A DNA stretch of 64,000 nucleotides from assembly GCA_964343705.1 (NCBI GenBank), contig CAYFJX010000006.1:1-64000 (forward strand), read 5' to 3'. Source of the stretch: JAUSFM01 sp964343705. Its GTDB lineage: Archaea; Nanobdellota; Nanobdellia; Woesearchaeales; UBA12501. Below the pieces are notes generated by a model. That model was not told the origin of the DNA. It searched no databases and saw only the letters and a list, made by a program, of their open reading frames with translations. Position 1 is the stretch's first letter, and each line of letters begins with the position of its first letter. This document shows positions 25,141 to 34,475 of the stretch, one piece after another. The translations under genes and the position numbers were made by a program.

Positions 25141-25148
25141 TTTATAAA
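25141..25148 (+). promoter_or_regulatory. TATA box of gyrA
   Basis: TTTATAAA ends 22 bases before the gyrA ATG at 25171, the usual distance for a leaderless archaeal transcript. An A-rich BRE-like stretch (AGCAAAACA) is directly upstream. Confidence 0.5.
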
Positions 25149-25170
25149 CAAATGGCTATGTCAAAACCAC

Positions 25171-28100
25171 ATGGATGACCAGGAAACGCCTGAAAATAAC
25201 ACGCCAGATCAGCCTCAAAAAGACGTGCCAGAAGAGCCGCACAACGCGGATTCTACGCCTTCTGAAGACCCTGAAGAAAAGAATGTCAAGGTCATAAAAC
25301 GCGTTATAGAGGATGAAATGCGACAGTCCTACATGGACTATGCCATGTCAGTCATAGTAGGCAGAGCCCTACCAGATGTTAGAGACGGGCTTAAACCAGT
25401 ACACCGACGTGTTCTTTTTGCAATGCATGACATGGGCATGCTTCACAATAAACCCTTCAAGAAATCAGCAAGAATTGTAGGGGAAGTACTTGGTAAGTAC
25501 CACCCCCATGGAGATAGTGCAGTGTATGACACTATGGTGCGGATGGCACAAGACTTCTCACTGAGGTACCCTCTTATTGATGGTCATGGAAACTGGGGTT
25601 CAATTGATGGAGACCGAGCAGCAGCAATGAGATACTGCGTTACAGGGGATACTTTAATAGTTACAGATAAAGGTCTTAAAAGAATAGACTCCCTCTCTAA
25701 GAATGGACAAGAAAAAATAAACATTAAGATTCTTTCGAAAGATAGGAAAATTCATACGGCATCAAAATGGTTTGACTCAGATGAGCACCCAACAATAAAA
25801 GTGACGTCTGATCAAGGATTTTCAATTGAAGGATCCTTTAATCATCCCATGCTTACTTTACAAGCACATCCTGAAAAGGGACTTGTTTTTTGTTGGAAAA
25901 CACTTGATAAGCTTAGTGTTAATGATATTTTAGTAATTGACAGATCGCCAAATATGCTTTGGCCTAAAAACAATTACAGCCTTTCACCCTACAAAAAATT
26001 AGGAATACAAACAGCAAAAAAAACCAGAATACCGAATGTTTTAGATGAAGATCTTGCTTATATAATCGGTTCTCTGATTTCAGAAGGTTTTGTTGGAAAA
26101 AATAAGATTGAATTTTGTAATACTGACAAAGAATGGATAGATTCTTTTAAGGAAAAATGGAAAAAAATATTTCCGGATAGTGTTCTTCACGAGTTCAAAA
26201 GAAAACCTTCTTCTTATGGTAAAAAAGAATATTATCGTTTAGAATGTCATTATCTTAATACAATACAATTTCTACATGGTCTTGGGGTATTACCGGTTAA
26301 TGCAGGGGAGAAAGAAATTCCTGAAGCTATTTTACGTTCACCTAAATCTGCTGTTGCATCCTTCTTGCGTGCTTATTTTGAGGGTGATGGAAGCATAAGT
26401 AAAAGTTCAAGAATGATTGAATTAAGCTGTTGCTCAAAGAGTGAAAAACTTATCAAACAATTACAAATTCTACTTCTCCGTTTTGGAATTTCTGGAACTA
26501 AAAGATTTGACAGTCACAGAGGTATGCACAAAATTTACTTGAGAAATGCTAAAAATGTTAAGCTATTTCATGATGAAATAAATTTTTTGTCAAAAAGAAA
26601 AAAAGAAAAACTGAAAAAAGTAAAGAATGAATATAAAAAAACGTATTCGGCAAAAGACCACGTCCCGTACTTGACAACTTTTATTCGCGAAAAAGTTGCT
26701 TCACCGTTTGTTCAAAAAAATAATTTTGATAGGTATGGGATGATGGAACAAAAATATGAACAAGTTTGCACAGTTGTTCAACAACAAACTGGTGTTACTT
26801 ATTTTCCTCTTTTTGAATATTTACTTAAACACAATTATCTTTTTGATCGAGTAACCAGTATTCAGAAGACAGGAATAAAACGAGTGTATTCAATAAAAGT
26901 TGATAGTGAATGCCATTCATTTGTAGCAAACGGATTCATTAATCATAATACAGAAGCACGTCTCAAGAAAATTGCAGAAGAACTCCTTGCAGACATTGAC
27001 AAAGACACAGTTGACTTTCAAGAAAACTTTGATGCAAGCCTCAAAGAACCAAAAGTACTACCTGCAAAACTACCTAATCTTCTCATAAATGGTTCAAGCG
27101 GGATTGCAGTGGGCATGGCAACAAATATTCCACCACACAACACTTCTGAGGTTATTGCAGCAACAACAGCACTTATTGACAATCCAGAATTAGAAGTTGC
27201 AGAACTTATGCAACACATCAAAGCCCCTGACTTTCCTACAGGAGCACTTATTGCAGGAACACACGGCATAAAACAAGCATACTCTACAGGACGTGGCCGT
27301 GTTGTTATGAAATCACGCGCAGAAATAACAGAACTCAAAGGAAGACCAGCAATTATTGTAAGTGAAATCCCTTACATGGTTAACAAATCACAACTTCTTG
27401 AAGAAATTGCAGGCCTTGTTCGAGACAAGCGTGTTAAAGGCATCCATGACCTGCGCGACGAATCAAACAAAGATGGAATTCGTGTGGTCATAGAACTAAA
27501 AAAAGACGCGCAATCAAATGTTATTCTCAACCAACTACACAAATACTCACGTCTTACCACTACTTTTGGAATGAACATGCTTGCACTCGTGAATGGTGAG
27601 CCAAAACTACTTACACTCAAACAATTTATACAAAACTACATCACGTACCGGCAGCAAGTTGTCACACGGCGAACAAAATACGAACTTAAGAAAGCAGAAG
27701 AACGATGCCATGTGCTTGAAGGACTTATTGTTGCCCTCAACAAGATCGATGAAATTGTTCAAAAAATCAAAAAGAGCAAAACTGCTGTTGAAGCACAAAA
27801 CATGCTCCAAGCTGACTATACACTCAGTGAGATTCAAGCAAAAGCAATTCTTGACATGAAACTACAAAAATTGTCAAGTCTTGAACAAGAAAAGATACGA
27901 AACGAACACAAAACATTACAAGAAACAATCAAAGACCTCAAGGAGATCCTGGCATCACCACAAATGATTCTTGACATAATCAAAAAAGAATTAGCTGAAC
28001 TCAAAGAAAAATATGGTGACGAACGGCGCAGTGAGATAACTGTTGCTGCAGACGATGACATGCCAGTAGAAGCACTCATCAGAAAAGAAGATGTAGTTGT

Positions 28101-29196
28101 TACCATCAGCCACAAAGGATACATAAAACGAACACCACTCACCACCTACAAACGACAAGCACGCGGCGGCGTTGGTGTCAAGGCAGCAGGAACAGCAGAC
28201 GAAGACTACATCAAAAACCTGTTTGTCGCAAGCACACACTCATACATACTCTTATTTACCAACAAAGGACGTGTCCACTGGCTTAAAGTCCACGAGCTTC
28301 CAGAAGCAGGACGGCAAGCACGAGGAAAAGCAATTGTCAATGTTGTACGACTACAACCTGAAGAAAAAGTGCAAGCCTTTGTTCCAGTCAAAGCATTTGA
28401 CGCAGACCACTACGTTGTTCTAGCAACCAAAAATGGAACCATCAAAAAGACAAGCCTTGACAACTTTTCACGGCCACGAGCAAGCGGCATTGTAGCAATT
28501 AAAATTGAAGGTGACGAGCTTGTCAACGCAGTTATCACTGATGGCAAAAAGCAAATCTTGCTTGCAACCAAGAATGGGATGGCAGCACGCTTTGATGAAA
28601 ATGATGTGCGACCAATGGGACGAGCAGCAGCGGGTGTTCGAGGCATTGAACTTCGAGATGCAAGTGGCAACCTCAAAGACTCAGTGATTGGCATGATTCT
28701 TGTTGATGAAAACAAAGCAGTACTCACAGTAACTGAAAATGGTTATGGAAAGCGTACCAATGTATCAGAATACCGTCTTATACGACGAGGTGGCAGGGGA
28801 GTTATCAATATTCAATGCAGTGAAAGAAACGGAAAAGTAGTGAGTGTTGACAGCGTCACAGAAGAAGATGAAATAATTTTTATCAGCCAAGCAGGCACTA
28901 TGATCAGAACAGCATGTAAGGGCATATCAACCATTGGAAGGAACACGCAAGGACTGCGTATTATGAAACTTCGTGAAAAAGACAGGGTTGTTTCAGCAAC
29001 TAAAGTGGCAAAGGAAGAAGAAGTGCAAAAAGAAGTAAAAGAAAATACACAAGAGCCAGCTCAAGAAGAAACAGAAGAAAAAACAGCCGAACCAGTTACA
29101 GAAGCTCCAGCAGAGTCACCAGGTGATCAAGCATCTGAAGATGAACCTTCACAAGAAACTCCTCAACCAGAAGAGAATTCTGAAGACCAACAATGA
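25171..29196 (+). CDS. gyrA: DNA gyrase subunit A with intein
   Basis: The 1341-residue precursor holds a GyrA of about 903 residues after intein removal. The breakage-reunion domain has SYMDYAMSVIVGRALPDVRDGLKPVHRR and the active-site Tyr155 in DRAAAMRY, directly followed by the intein and then TEARLKKIAEELL. Six C-terminal beta-pinwheel blades follow; the wrapping GyrA-box appears as QARGGVG rather than QRRGGKG. A disordered acidic tail of about 60 residues ends the protein. GyrA is bacterial in type and, with GyrB, introduces negative supercoils; gyrB is not in the window. The next gene overlaps by ATGA. Confidence 0.95.
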   Translation: MDDQETPENNTPDQPQKDVPEEPHNADSTPSEDPEEKNVKVIKRVIEDEMRQSYMDYAMSVIVGRALPDVRDGLKPVHRRVLFAMHDMGMLHNKPFKKSARIVGEVLGKYHPHGDSAVYDTMVRMAQDFSLRYPLIDGHGNWGSIDGDRAAAMRYCVTGDTLIVTDKGLKRIDSLSKNGQEKINIKILSKDRKIHTASKWFDSDEHPTIKVTSDQGFSIEGSFNHPMLTLQAHPEKGLVFCWKTLDKLSVNDILVIDRSPNMLWPKNNYSLSPYKKLGIQTAKKTRIPNVLDEDLAYIIGSLISEGFVGKNKIEFCNTDKEWIDSFKEKWKKIFPDSVLHEFKRKPSSYGKKEYYRLECHYLNTIQFLHGLGVLPVNAGEKEIPEAILRSPKSAVASFLRAYFEGDGSISKSSRMIELSCCSKSEKLIKQLQILLLRFGISGTKRFDSHRGMHKIYLRNAKNVKLFHDEINFLSKRKKEKLKKVKNEYKKTYSAKDHVPYLTTFIREKVASPFVQKNNFDRYGMMEQKYEQVCTVVQQQTGVTYFPLFEYLLKHNYLFDRVTSIQKTGIKRVYSIKVDSECHSFVANGFINHNTEARLKKIAEELLADIDKDTVDFQENFDASLKEPKVLPAKLPNLLINGSSGIAVGMATNIPPHNTSEVIAATTALIDNPELEVAELMQHIKAPDFPTGALIAGTHGIKQAYSTGRGRVVMKSRAEITELKGRPAIIVSEIPYMVNKSQLLEEIAGLVRDKRVKGIHDLRDESNKDGIRVVIELKKDAQSNVILNQLHKYSRLTTTFGMNMLALVNGEPKLLTLKQFIQNYITYRQQVVTRRTKYELKKAEERCHVLEGLIVALNKIDEIVQKIKKSKTAVEAQNMLQADYTLSEIQAKAILDMKLQKLSSLEQEKIRNEHKTLQETIKDLKEILASPQMILDIIKKELAELKEKYGDERRSEITVAADDDMPVEALIRKEDVVVTISHKGYIKRTPLTTYKRQARGGVGVKAAGTADEDYIKNLFVASTHSYILLFTNKGRVHWLKVHELPEAGRQARGKAIVNVVRLQPEEKVQAFVPVKAFDADHYVVLATKNGTIKKTSLDNFSRPRASGIVAIKIEGDELVNAVITDGKKQILLATKNGMAARFDENDVRPMGRAAAGVRGIELRDASGNLKDSVIGMILVDENKAVLTVTENGYGKRTNVSEYRLIRRGGRGVINIQCSERNGKVVSVDSVTEEDEIIFISQAGTMIRTACKGISTIGRNTQGLRIMKLREKDRVVSATKVAKEEEVQKEVKENTQEPAQEETEEKTAEPVTEAPAESPGDQASEDEPSQETPQPEENSEDQQ
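25636..26949 (+). mobile_element. Intein with LAGLIDADG homing endonuclease in GyrA
   Basis: The 438-residue intein begins at Cys156 (CVTGDTLIVTDKG, block A), has SFNHPMLT (block B) and ends CHSFVANGFINHN with terminal Asn before Thr of the extein. The site is between the catalytic Tyr and Thr, the same as mycobacterial GyrA inteins. Two dodecapeptide motifs are present: LAYIIGSLISEGF and FLRAYFEGDGS, the first with Glu in place of Asp. All splice residues are intact, so splicing should work. The coding is more AT-rich than the extein, a sign of recent transfer. Confidence 0.93.
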
Positions 29197-30278
29197 AAGC
29201 ATTTGCATACACCAATAAAGGCATAGAAAAACAGGCTGCACTAGAAATCACAGAAGCAGGAGGCAAGCCTGTTATCAAAGATCGTGTTGTTGTGTTTGAT
29301 TGCGAACCCAAAAAATTCTTTTCTTACTATTACACTGCGCAAGCAGCGAGCCGCATTGCATTATTACTTGGTTCATTTACCTTCAAAGACGCAGAGGACC
29401 TGCTTGCCAAGGCACAGAAACTGGATTATTCTTCAGAACACCTCAAAACTACCTTTGTGGTTAGAACGGTTAAAGAAGACAGTGATGTTAACCGAATGGA
29501 GTTAGAACAAGAACTCGGGCAATACATAGAAAAAAATAGCAAGGCAACACCTGACTTCAAAAAAGCAGACGTCACTGTCCTGTTGTGCATTCTTGGTGAT
29601 CAATGCTATGTTGGTATTGACTTTGCAGGGTTTGACCTTGCAAAACGACAATACTTCTTGTACAGACACAGAGAAGCACTCAAAGCACCAATAGCTTACG
29701 CAATGCTACGACAAGCAAAAGCAGAGAAAGCAAAAATAGTACTTGATCCTTTTGCTGGCTGTGGTACTATTGCAATTGAAGCAGCACATTATCTTTCTGG
29801 AAGATCATTGCATTATTACGACAAAGATAAATTTAACTTTATTCCTGAGAAGGATCTTGAAAAGCTTGACAAAAAAGAAAATAAAGTACAAGCAAAAATT
29901 TATTCCTATGACAAACAGCTTGGTTTTGTTTCACAGGCACAGAAAAATGCCAAGGTAGCAGGAGTACACAAGAGTATTAAGTGCGCTCGTGTTGAAGTTG
30001 ACTGGCTGTGCGCAAAGTTTGACCCAGAAAGTGTAGACTGTGTTGTTACCCACCCACCTATTGTGTCAAAACTCAATGAAAAAGCAGTGTGTAAAGTGTA
30101 TGACATGTTCTTTAAACAGCTTGCTGATGTTTTGAGTGCTAAAGGTGTGATTGTGCTTGCAACCAATGCGCCAGAACTCATGAGCACCTATGCGCGTGAA
30201 CATGACTTCTCAACTGTTAACAAGCGTGAAGTTTGGCAAGGACAGAAGAAGCTGTGGGTTATGGAGTTTGCAAAGTAG
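29193..30278 (+). CDS. THUMP-domain tRNA guanine-N2 methyltransferase-like protein
   Basis: The 361-residue product has an N-terminal THUMP-like region (about 1-150) and a Rossmann methyltransferase: YRHREALKAPIAYAMLRQA and SAM motif VLDPFAGCGTIAIEAA. It resembles Trm14/TrmG10 enzymes that methylate guanine in tRNA. Motif IV reads VVTHPPIVS, where the family has Asp or Asn before Pro-Pro (DPPY/NPPF); the His substitution may alter or abolish catalysis. It overlaps gyrA by 4 bases and its stop overlaps the converging gene by 20. Confidence 0.75.
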   Translation: MKAFAYTNKGIEKQAALEITEAGGKPVIKDRVVVFDCEPKKFFSYYYTAQAASRIALLLGSFTFKDAEDLLAKAQKLDYSSEHLKTTFVVRTVKEDSDVNRMELEQELGQYIEKNSKATPDFKKADVTVLLCILGDQCYVGIDFAGFDLAKRQYFLYRHREALKAPIAYAMLRQAKAEKAKIVLDPFAGCGTIAIEAAHYLSGRSLHYYDKDKFNFIPEKDLEKLDKKENKVQAKIYSYDKQLGFVSQAQKNAKVAGVHKSIKCARVEVDWLCAKFDPESVDCVVTHPPIVSKLNEKAVCKVYDMFFKQLADVLSAKGVIVLATNAPELMSTYAREHDFSTVNKREVWQGQKKLWVMEFAK

Positions 30279-31083
30279 CCTTGTAGTCAATATGTACGCG
30301 CGCACCTTCAAATTGAGTTAGTTTTGTAAGTGAAGCGTATATAACAACTTTGTAATGTTCTTGTAATTGTCTGCGAAATTCAGGTGTTGTTAAGCCAGCT
30401 TCGTCCAACACAAGAACATCACCAGGGACATCTTCTTTAATTGCTTTGAGTTGATCATCATCAAGAAGCACTCGGTAGTGTTCCATGGTTGTATACTCAC
30501 CAATCTTCCGCCTATCACCTAATAGATTTGTTAATCGCTGCAATAAAGTTGTTTTTCCTGCACGGCAATCTCCCACTATATTTAATGCGTTAAGATCACG
30601 TTCGCCGTCAATCATTTGGCCTGCAAGATCTCTGATGAGGTCTAAACGACCTCGTAAATAATTAATTTCAGCTCTTGTTTTTGCTTGTTGTGGTCCCCAC
30701 ACATTCCAATAAGGAGATGCTTTCAGTGGTTCACTTAACCCTCCTGTTTCAGATGGTTCATAACTTGTTACAAATAATTGTCGACCTTCAAGAACATCCC
30801 TGCAGTTTGTGTGGCCTCGTGCAACAGTTAAGTGTCTGATATCCGTTGCTTTAGTTGGATTATTATGAAAAATAATAGCTGGTTTTCCTCGAAGACTATG
30901 GGTAAGTTCTCGTACTTTACCAATATCACTATACACATTAGTAGGGTCAGCAAAATCAATTACAACAACTTCCCACCCCAGATCATTTGCCCGTTCCAGA
31001 GCTTGAACTTGGAGGTCTAAATATTCATCAAAGTGTATATTCATTCGTGGGTATTTTTCTTCTAATACTTCTTCAAGCTGCAT
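30259..31083 (-). CDS. Orphan P-loop ATPase
   Basis: The 274-residue product has a Walker A motif GDCRAGKTT at about residues 174-182 and a Walker B strand VLVLDEAG near 225, in the second half. The N-terminal half is unfamiliar (VVVIDFADPTNVYSDIG, ELTHSLRGKPAIIFHNNPT), with strands that may be a degenerate or regulatory domain. No signal peptide or membrane segment. It could be an AAA- or KAP-like switch; family not recognised. Confidence 0.5.
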   Translation of the reverse strand: MQLEEVLEEKYPRMNIHFDEYLDLQVQALERANDLGWEVVVIDFADPTNVYSDIGKVRELTHSLRGKPAIIFHNNPTKATDIRHLTVARGHTNCRDVLEGRQLFVTSYEPSETGGLSEPLKASPYWNVWGPQQAKTRAEINYLRGRLDLIRDLAGQMIDGERDLNALNIVGDCRAGKTTLLQRLTNLLGDRRKIGEYTTMEHYRVLLDDDQLKAIKEDVPGDVLVLDEAGLTTPEFRRQLQEHYKVVIYASLTKLTQFEGARVHIDYKATLQTP

Positions 31084-31116
31084 ACGAGTGAGAATTACTA
31101 ACTCCTATTTAAAACC

Positions 31117-31920
31117 CTATGCATACCTGGTAAAATCACCACGTTTTCTTGCAGAGTCAATTGAGATCTTAAACAATGATATGGTACAGCACAAGAGGAC
31201 GACTGTCACAATCAATGAATACCCCAGCTTACTAGTGTCAAACACGCCAGTGAACATCAGTGTTCTGAACCCTTCAAAAATGTGTGTGCTTGGCAGCACT
31301 ACTGCAATACTCTGCGCCCAAGAGGGCAAGCTACTGAGCGGGTATAGTACACAGCTAAAGGGCATGAGAAACGCTGACAATGACCAGGTGAGTACTTGGA
31401 TCCGCATGCCAAACCGGAATATTAATGCGCCAAGTAACAAACCAAGTGCCCAGCCAAACAAGACAAGAATGCTTGCAAACGCCAACATAGGGAAGATCGG
31501 AATGCTAAAAAAGTTAAACTGGTGAATAAGATAGGCAAGACCTGCAAGTACACAGATTGAAATTATATTACGTACCAATGCCCATCCAACAAGCGAAGCA
31601 ACAAGTTCCTTGCTTGTCAAAGGACTTGCATACTGGTTATACAAGTTTCTACCCCAATAATCTTCAAGGATAAATAATGACAAATCCCTTGTATTTGACC
31701 ATACAAAGTTCCAGAAGATAAGCCCACCTAGGAAGAGAGTTACAAAATTAACATCATTTTGTGATGCTGTTGTAACAAATGCTGACGCAAACCCCCAGAG
31801 GAAAATATCTATTAATGGCCAGAAAAATAAGTCAAAGATTCTATCAAAACGGTGAATGCAAATACAAAAATACTTGTACCACAATGCGTGTACTCTGTGC
31901 CAACGAAATGCTTCTCTCAT
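31117..31920 (-). CDS. ABC-2 type exporter permease
   Basis: The 267-residue product has six hydrophobic segments and an N-terminal cytoplasmic helix (REAFRWHRVHALWYKYFCIC). This is the usual ABC-2 layout. It overlaps the ATPase gene by 4 bases, so the pair forms a simple exporter of unknown substrate, possibly drugs, lipids or polysaccharide. The Trp/Phe-rich second segment (DLFFWPLIDIFLWGF) is a family hallmark. Confidence 0.8.
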   Translation of the reverse strand: MREAFRWHRVHALWYKYFCICIHRFDRIFDLFFWPLIDIFLWGFASAFVTTASQNDVNFVTLFLGGLIFWNFVWSNTRDLSLFILEDYWGRNLYNQYASPLTSKELVASLVGWALVRNIISICVLAGLAYLIHQFNFFSIPIFPMLAFASILVLFGWALGLLLGALIFRFGMRIQVLTWSLSAFLMPFSCVLYPLSSLPSWAQSIAVVLPSTHIFEGFRTLMFTGVFDTSKLGYSLIVTVVLLCCTISLFKISIDSARKRGDFTRYA

Positions 31921-32852
31921 TTCAGCTTCCTCCGCGCAACGTGAATGAAAATGTCATCTAAAGTGGGACGCTGAATGTGCATGTCTCTTACTTTAATTCC
32001 TTTTTTGAAAAGCTGATTCATAATCTTGTACAACTTATCTGTTCGTGTGCTTACCTCAAAATGTATGGTGTGCTCATCACAAAAAGTGACATCAATTCCT
32101 TTGCTGTTGAGGAAGCGTTTAACCCCTGGTTGGGGTTTTAGAAATTTCATTTCTACTTTTTGCTTCTTAATCAACTTCTTTAAATTACTTGCAGAGTCTA
32201 TTCGCCAGATTCTCCCATGGCTCATAAACGCTATACGCTTACACAGTTCTTCAACTTCAAACATGTAGTGTGAAGTAAACAAAATAGCAAGGTCATGCTG
32301 GTCTTTATAATCCATGATGAGTGTTCGTGTTTTTTCTCCAATTTCAGGGTCAAGTCCAACAGTACACTCGTCTAACAGCAAAAAGTCTGGATTGTTTATG
32401 AGTCCTTTACACAGGTTTAATCGTGTTCGTTCACCTGAGCTCAGAAAATAACTTTTTTTGTGTTCAAGAGGTTCTAACTCAAAATCTTTAATCAACTCAG
32501 CGATGCGGGCTTCATAGTTTTTTACACCATAGAGCTTGCTATACACTTTAAGATTTTGGCGGACTGTCAAAAGATCTGAAAGTCCAAAGTACGCAGAGGC
32601 AACATTCATCCTGCTCTTGATCCACTCCTGGTTAGAATCAAAATTCTTACCAAACATTCTAATGCTGCCACCATCTCGCATTAATAACCCTGATAATATG
32701 TTAATGGTGGTACTCTTGCCTGCACCATTAGGTCCAAGCAATCCAAAGATCTCCCCTTTCTTAATAGAAAAAGATACTCCTTTAACTGCGTGTGTCTTCT
32801 TACCTCCAGTGGTATAGGTCTTTCTTAGGTTGGAAACATCGAGAATATTCAT
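31917..32852 (-). CDS. ABC transporter ATP-binding protein
   Basis: The 311-residue product has Walker A GPNGAGKST, the signature LSSGERTRLNLCKGL, Walker B FLLLDECTVGLD and the H-loop TSHYMFEVE. All catalytic residues are present. The Walker B region reads DECT where many family members have DEPT. The C-terminal ~70 residues end with DDIFIHVARRKLK, typical of ABC-2 exporter ATPases. It forms a translationally coupled pair with the permease. Confidence 0.93.
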   Translation of the reverse strand: MNILDVSNLRKTYTTGGKKTHAVKGVSFSIKKGEIFGLLGPNGAGKSTTINILSGLLMRDGGSIRMFGKNFDSNQEWIKSRMNVASAYFGLSDLLTVRQNLKVYSKLYGVKNYEARIAELIKDFELEPLEHKKSYFLSSGERTRLNLCKGLINNPDFLLLDECTVGLDPEIGEKTRTLIMDYKDQHDLAILFTSHYMFEVEELCKRIAFMSHGRIWRIDSASNLKKLIKKQKVEMKFLKPQPGVKRFLNSKGIDVTFCDEHTIHFEVSTRTDKLYKIMNQLFKKGIKVRDMHIQRPTLDDIFIHVARRKLK

Positions 32853-32897
32853 ACTCAGCCCCTTTTGTACCTAATTATACTTTGGGCTTTTAATAAT

Positions 32898-33617
32898 TTA
32901 CCTTTCTAAACAAGCATATGCTTCTTCAGCTTGTGCAGTTAATGTTTCCTCAGGTACATTAACAACCAATGCAGCATGACGCTTACTGTGGTTAAGAAAT
33001 CTCCAGACCTTAGTTCTGTCATCATGCTGGTGGGTCATATCCTTTCCCCAAGATTTTAAGGTGTATGCAACAAGATAACAGCGCTCTTTCTCAGGAAATA
33101 CTTCATTCAGTATTCTTTTATGGCGAGCTAAGCTATCAACTGCAGTTCTTTCATACCCCTTTGCTGATAGTGGCCTGGCACTTATCACCCATGTATCCTC
33201 TTGGTGGCCTACCAGAACTACTTTGTTAAGTCTTCCCATAGAATTACGTGCGGTTTTTTCCTCACCCTGGTATACATTCCATCCAACACCTTGAGGCGCA
33301 AATAAATACTCTCCTGCTTGCTTTTCTTCTCCTGCAAAAACTTCGTGTAAGTCAACTACATAGGCAAAGTTTCCCCTATCCTCAAGTGTTGCAAAGAATT
33401 TGGCAAGGTAAAACTCTCGAATGCACCTATTCAGTCCTCCTGACTGTTCAAGTGTCACTCGATTAACTCTGAAAAAATCAGCAATTTCATCAGGATCAAC
33501 CTCGCCAGGCTCATAGTAAATAATTCGATCTTCAAGTTCTCCTAACAGAGAAGGATGCGGTCTAAAATCCTCGGGTATTGGATCTGATAATGCGCTGGTG
33601 AGTATTCGTGGTGTCAT
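32898..33617 (-). CDS. Unknown cytoplasmic protein
   Basis: The 239-residue product opens MTPRILTSALSDPIPEDFRP and contains FFATLEDRGNFAYVVDLHEV, VVLVGHQEDTWVISARPLS and KSWGKDMTHQHDDRTKVW. No signal peptide, membrane helix or metal motif beyond scattered His residues. The middle resembles a short alpha/beta fold. It is separate from the ABC pair by 45 bases on the same strand. Family not recognised. Confidence 0.5.
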   Translation of the reverse strand: MTPRILTSALSDPIPEDFRPHPSLLGELEDRIIYYEPGEVDPDEIADFFRVNRVTLEQSGGLNRCIREFYLAKFFATLEDRGNFAYVVDLHEVFAGEEKQAGEYLFAPQGVGWNVYQGEEKTARNSMGRLNKVVLVGHQEDTWVISARPLSAKGYERTAVDSLARHKRILNEVFPEKERCYLVAYTLKSWGKDMTHQHDDRTKVWRFLNHSKRHAALVVNVPEETLTAQAEEAYACLER

Positions 33618-33692
33618 GGCATGCTGGGTAAAGAGTGTGTTTTTAATTATTTAGTAAGGTTTAAAAGGTAAAATAGGGATATTGGGTTTGGG

Positions 33693-33846
33693 ATTTTGTA
33701 GGTGAGTTGGGTTCAGCAAAGTCATCAAAATCAAAGAGAATTTTAACTGCACAGATTTTGCAGCCAAAGGCTGTGTAATCCGCGCCGGAACTCGGCGCGG
33801 TTAGAACTGTGCAATGTCAGATAAGATTATGAAAAAGTCCCTGCTT
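33693..33846 (-). repeat. Structured ~160-base repeat, copy 2 (inverted)
   Basis: Read on the minus strand this matches copies 1 and 3: CTTTTTCATAATC, TGCACAG/CTGTGCA outer stem, CCGCGCCG/CGGCGCGG hairpin, CAGCC/GGCTG hairpin and AAAATTCTCTTTGATTTT. The second hairpin equals copy 3 while the third equals copy 1. It lies between an unknown leftward gene and RNase P RNA, pointing away from the latter. The rest of 33618-33906 has only the rnpB promoter. Confidence 0.65.
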
Positions 33847-33974
33847 AAACTTATTTTACTCTCAAAACTCAGAAAAGCTTAAATACTCGACATTATTACC
33901 AAAACTATCGCGGGGATGGCACTCTTGACACGGCACTGTTCGCAGTGCTGAGGAAAGTCCGCCCACCCTTGATT

Positions 33975-34051
33975 TATAGTAAAGGGCAAGAAAATCTCAT
34001 GGCCTTTACTATCACGAACAGACAACAATTTCATTATTATTGTCTGTGAGT
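33975..34051 (+). repeat. Duplicated two-hairpin module in rnpB, copy 1
   Basis: The module consists of AGTAAAGG/CCTTTACT and ACAGACAA/TTGTCTGT hairpins. It is about 90 percent identical to 34172-34247, with an ATCTCATGG loop shared. Changes in the second copy are mostly in loops. Confidence 0.85.
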
Positions 34052-34171
34052 TTACATCATGGTAGCTATTTCGGGAAACTGAAAGTTCTGAAAGGGACGG
34101 CAACCACACAGAAACGAGACCACTCTTTGAATGCAATGAGGCATGCGACGTGTTTGGTAACAAGCATCAGA

Positions 34172-34247
34172 TATAGTAAAGGACAAGAAGATCTCATGGC
34201 CTTTACTATTACAAACAGACAACAATTTTATCATTATTGTCTGTGAG
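34172..34247 (+). repeat. Duplicated two-hairpin module in rnpB, copy 2
   Basis: Second copy of the rnpB module, 197 bases after the first in direct orientation. Both 8-base stems are conserved. The intervening sequence (34052-34171) shows no further repeat of the module. Confidence 0.85.
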
Positions 34248-34475
34248 TATAACCAGCCGAGTCTGTCAAAGAGAATGGGTGAAACGGTGAGCCCTAGCTG
34301 GTGCAAGTCCAAGACGCTTAGTTGAATGTCAAGACACACCATCGCAACAATGCAGCATTGACGATTGTTGTTTGGGTGTGCACAGAAGGTGGCTTATGCC
34401 AACCCTGCGATATTTTCCTTTTACATTCTCCACACCATATATCTTTTTATACTTTAATCGCCTAGAAGGCGACTG

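Larger units (their letters stand above)
33907..34411 (+). ncRNA. rnpB: RNase P RNA
   Basis: The universally conserved GAGGAAAGTCC is at 33950-33960 and ACAGAAGGTGGCTTA at 34382-34396. The ends pair as P1: ATCGCGGGG (33907-33915) with CCCTGCGAT (34403-34411). This RNA is the catalytic part of RNase P, which trims tRNA 5' ends. At about 505 bases it is longer than typical archaeal RNase P RNA; most of the excess comes from two copies of a ~77-base two-hairpin module at 33975-34051 and 34172-34247. A TTAAATA element near 33877 fits its promoter. Confidence 0.92.

Noticed and set aside
33975..34247. CRISPR-like direct repeats
   Set aside because: Only two copies, each with internal hairpins, lying inside RNase P RNA and without cas genes.
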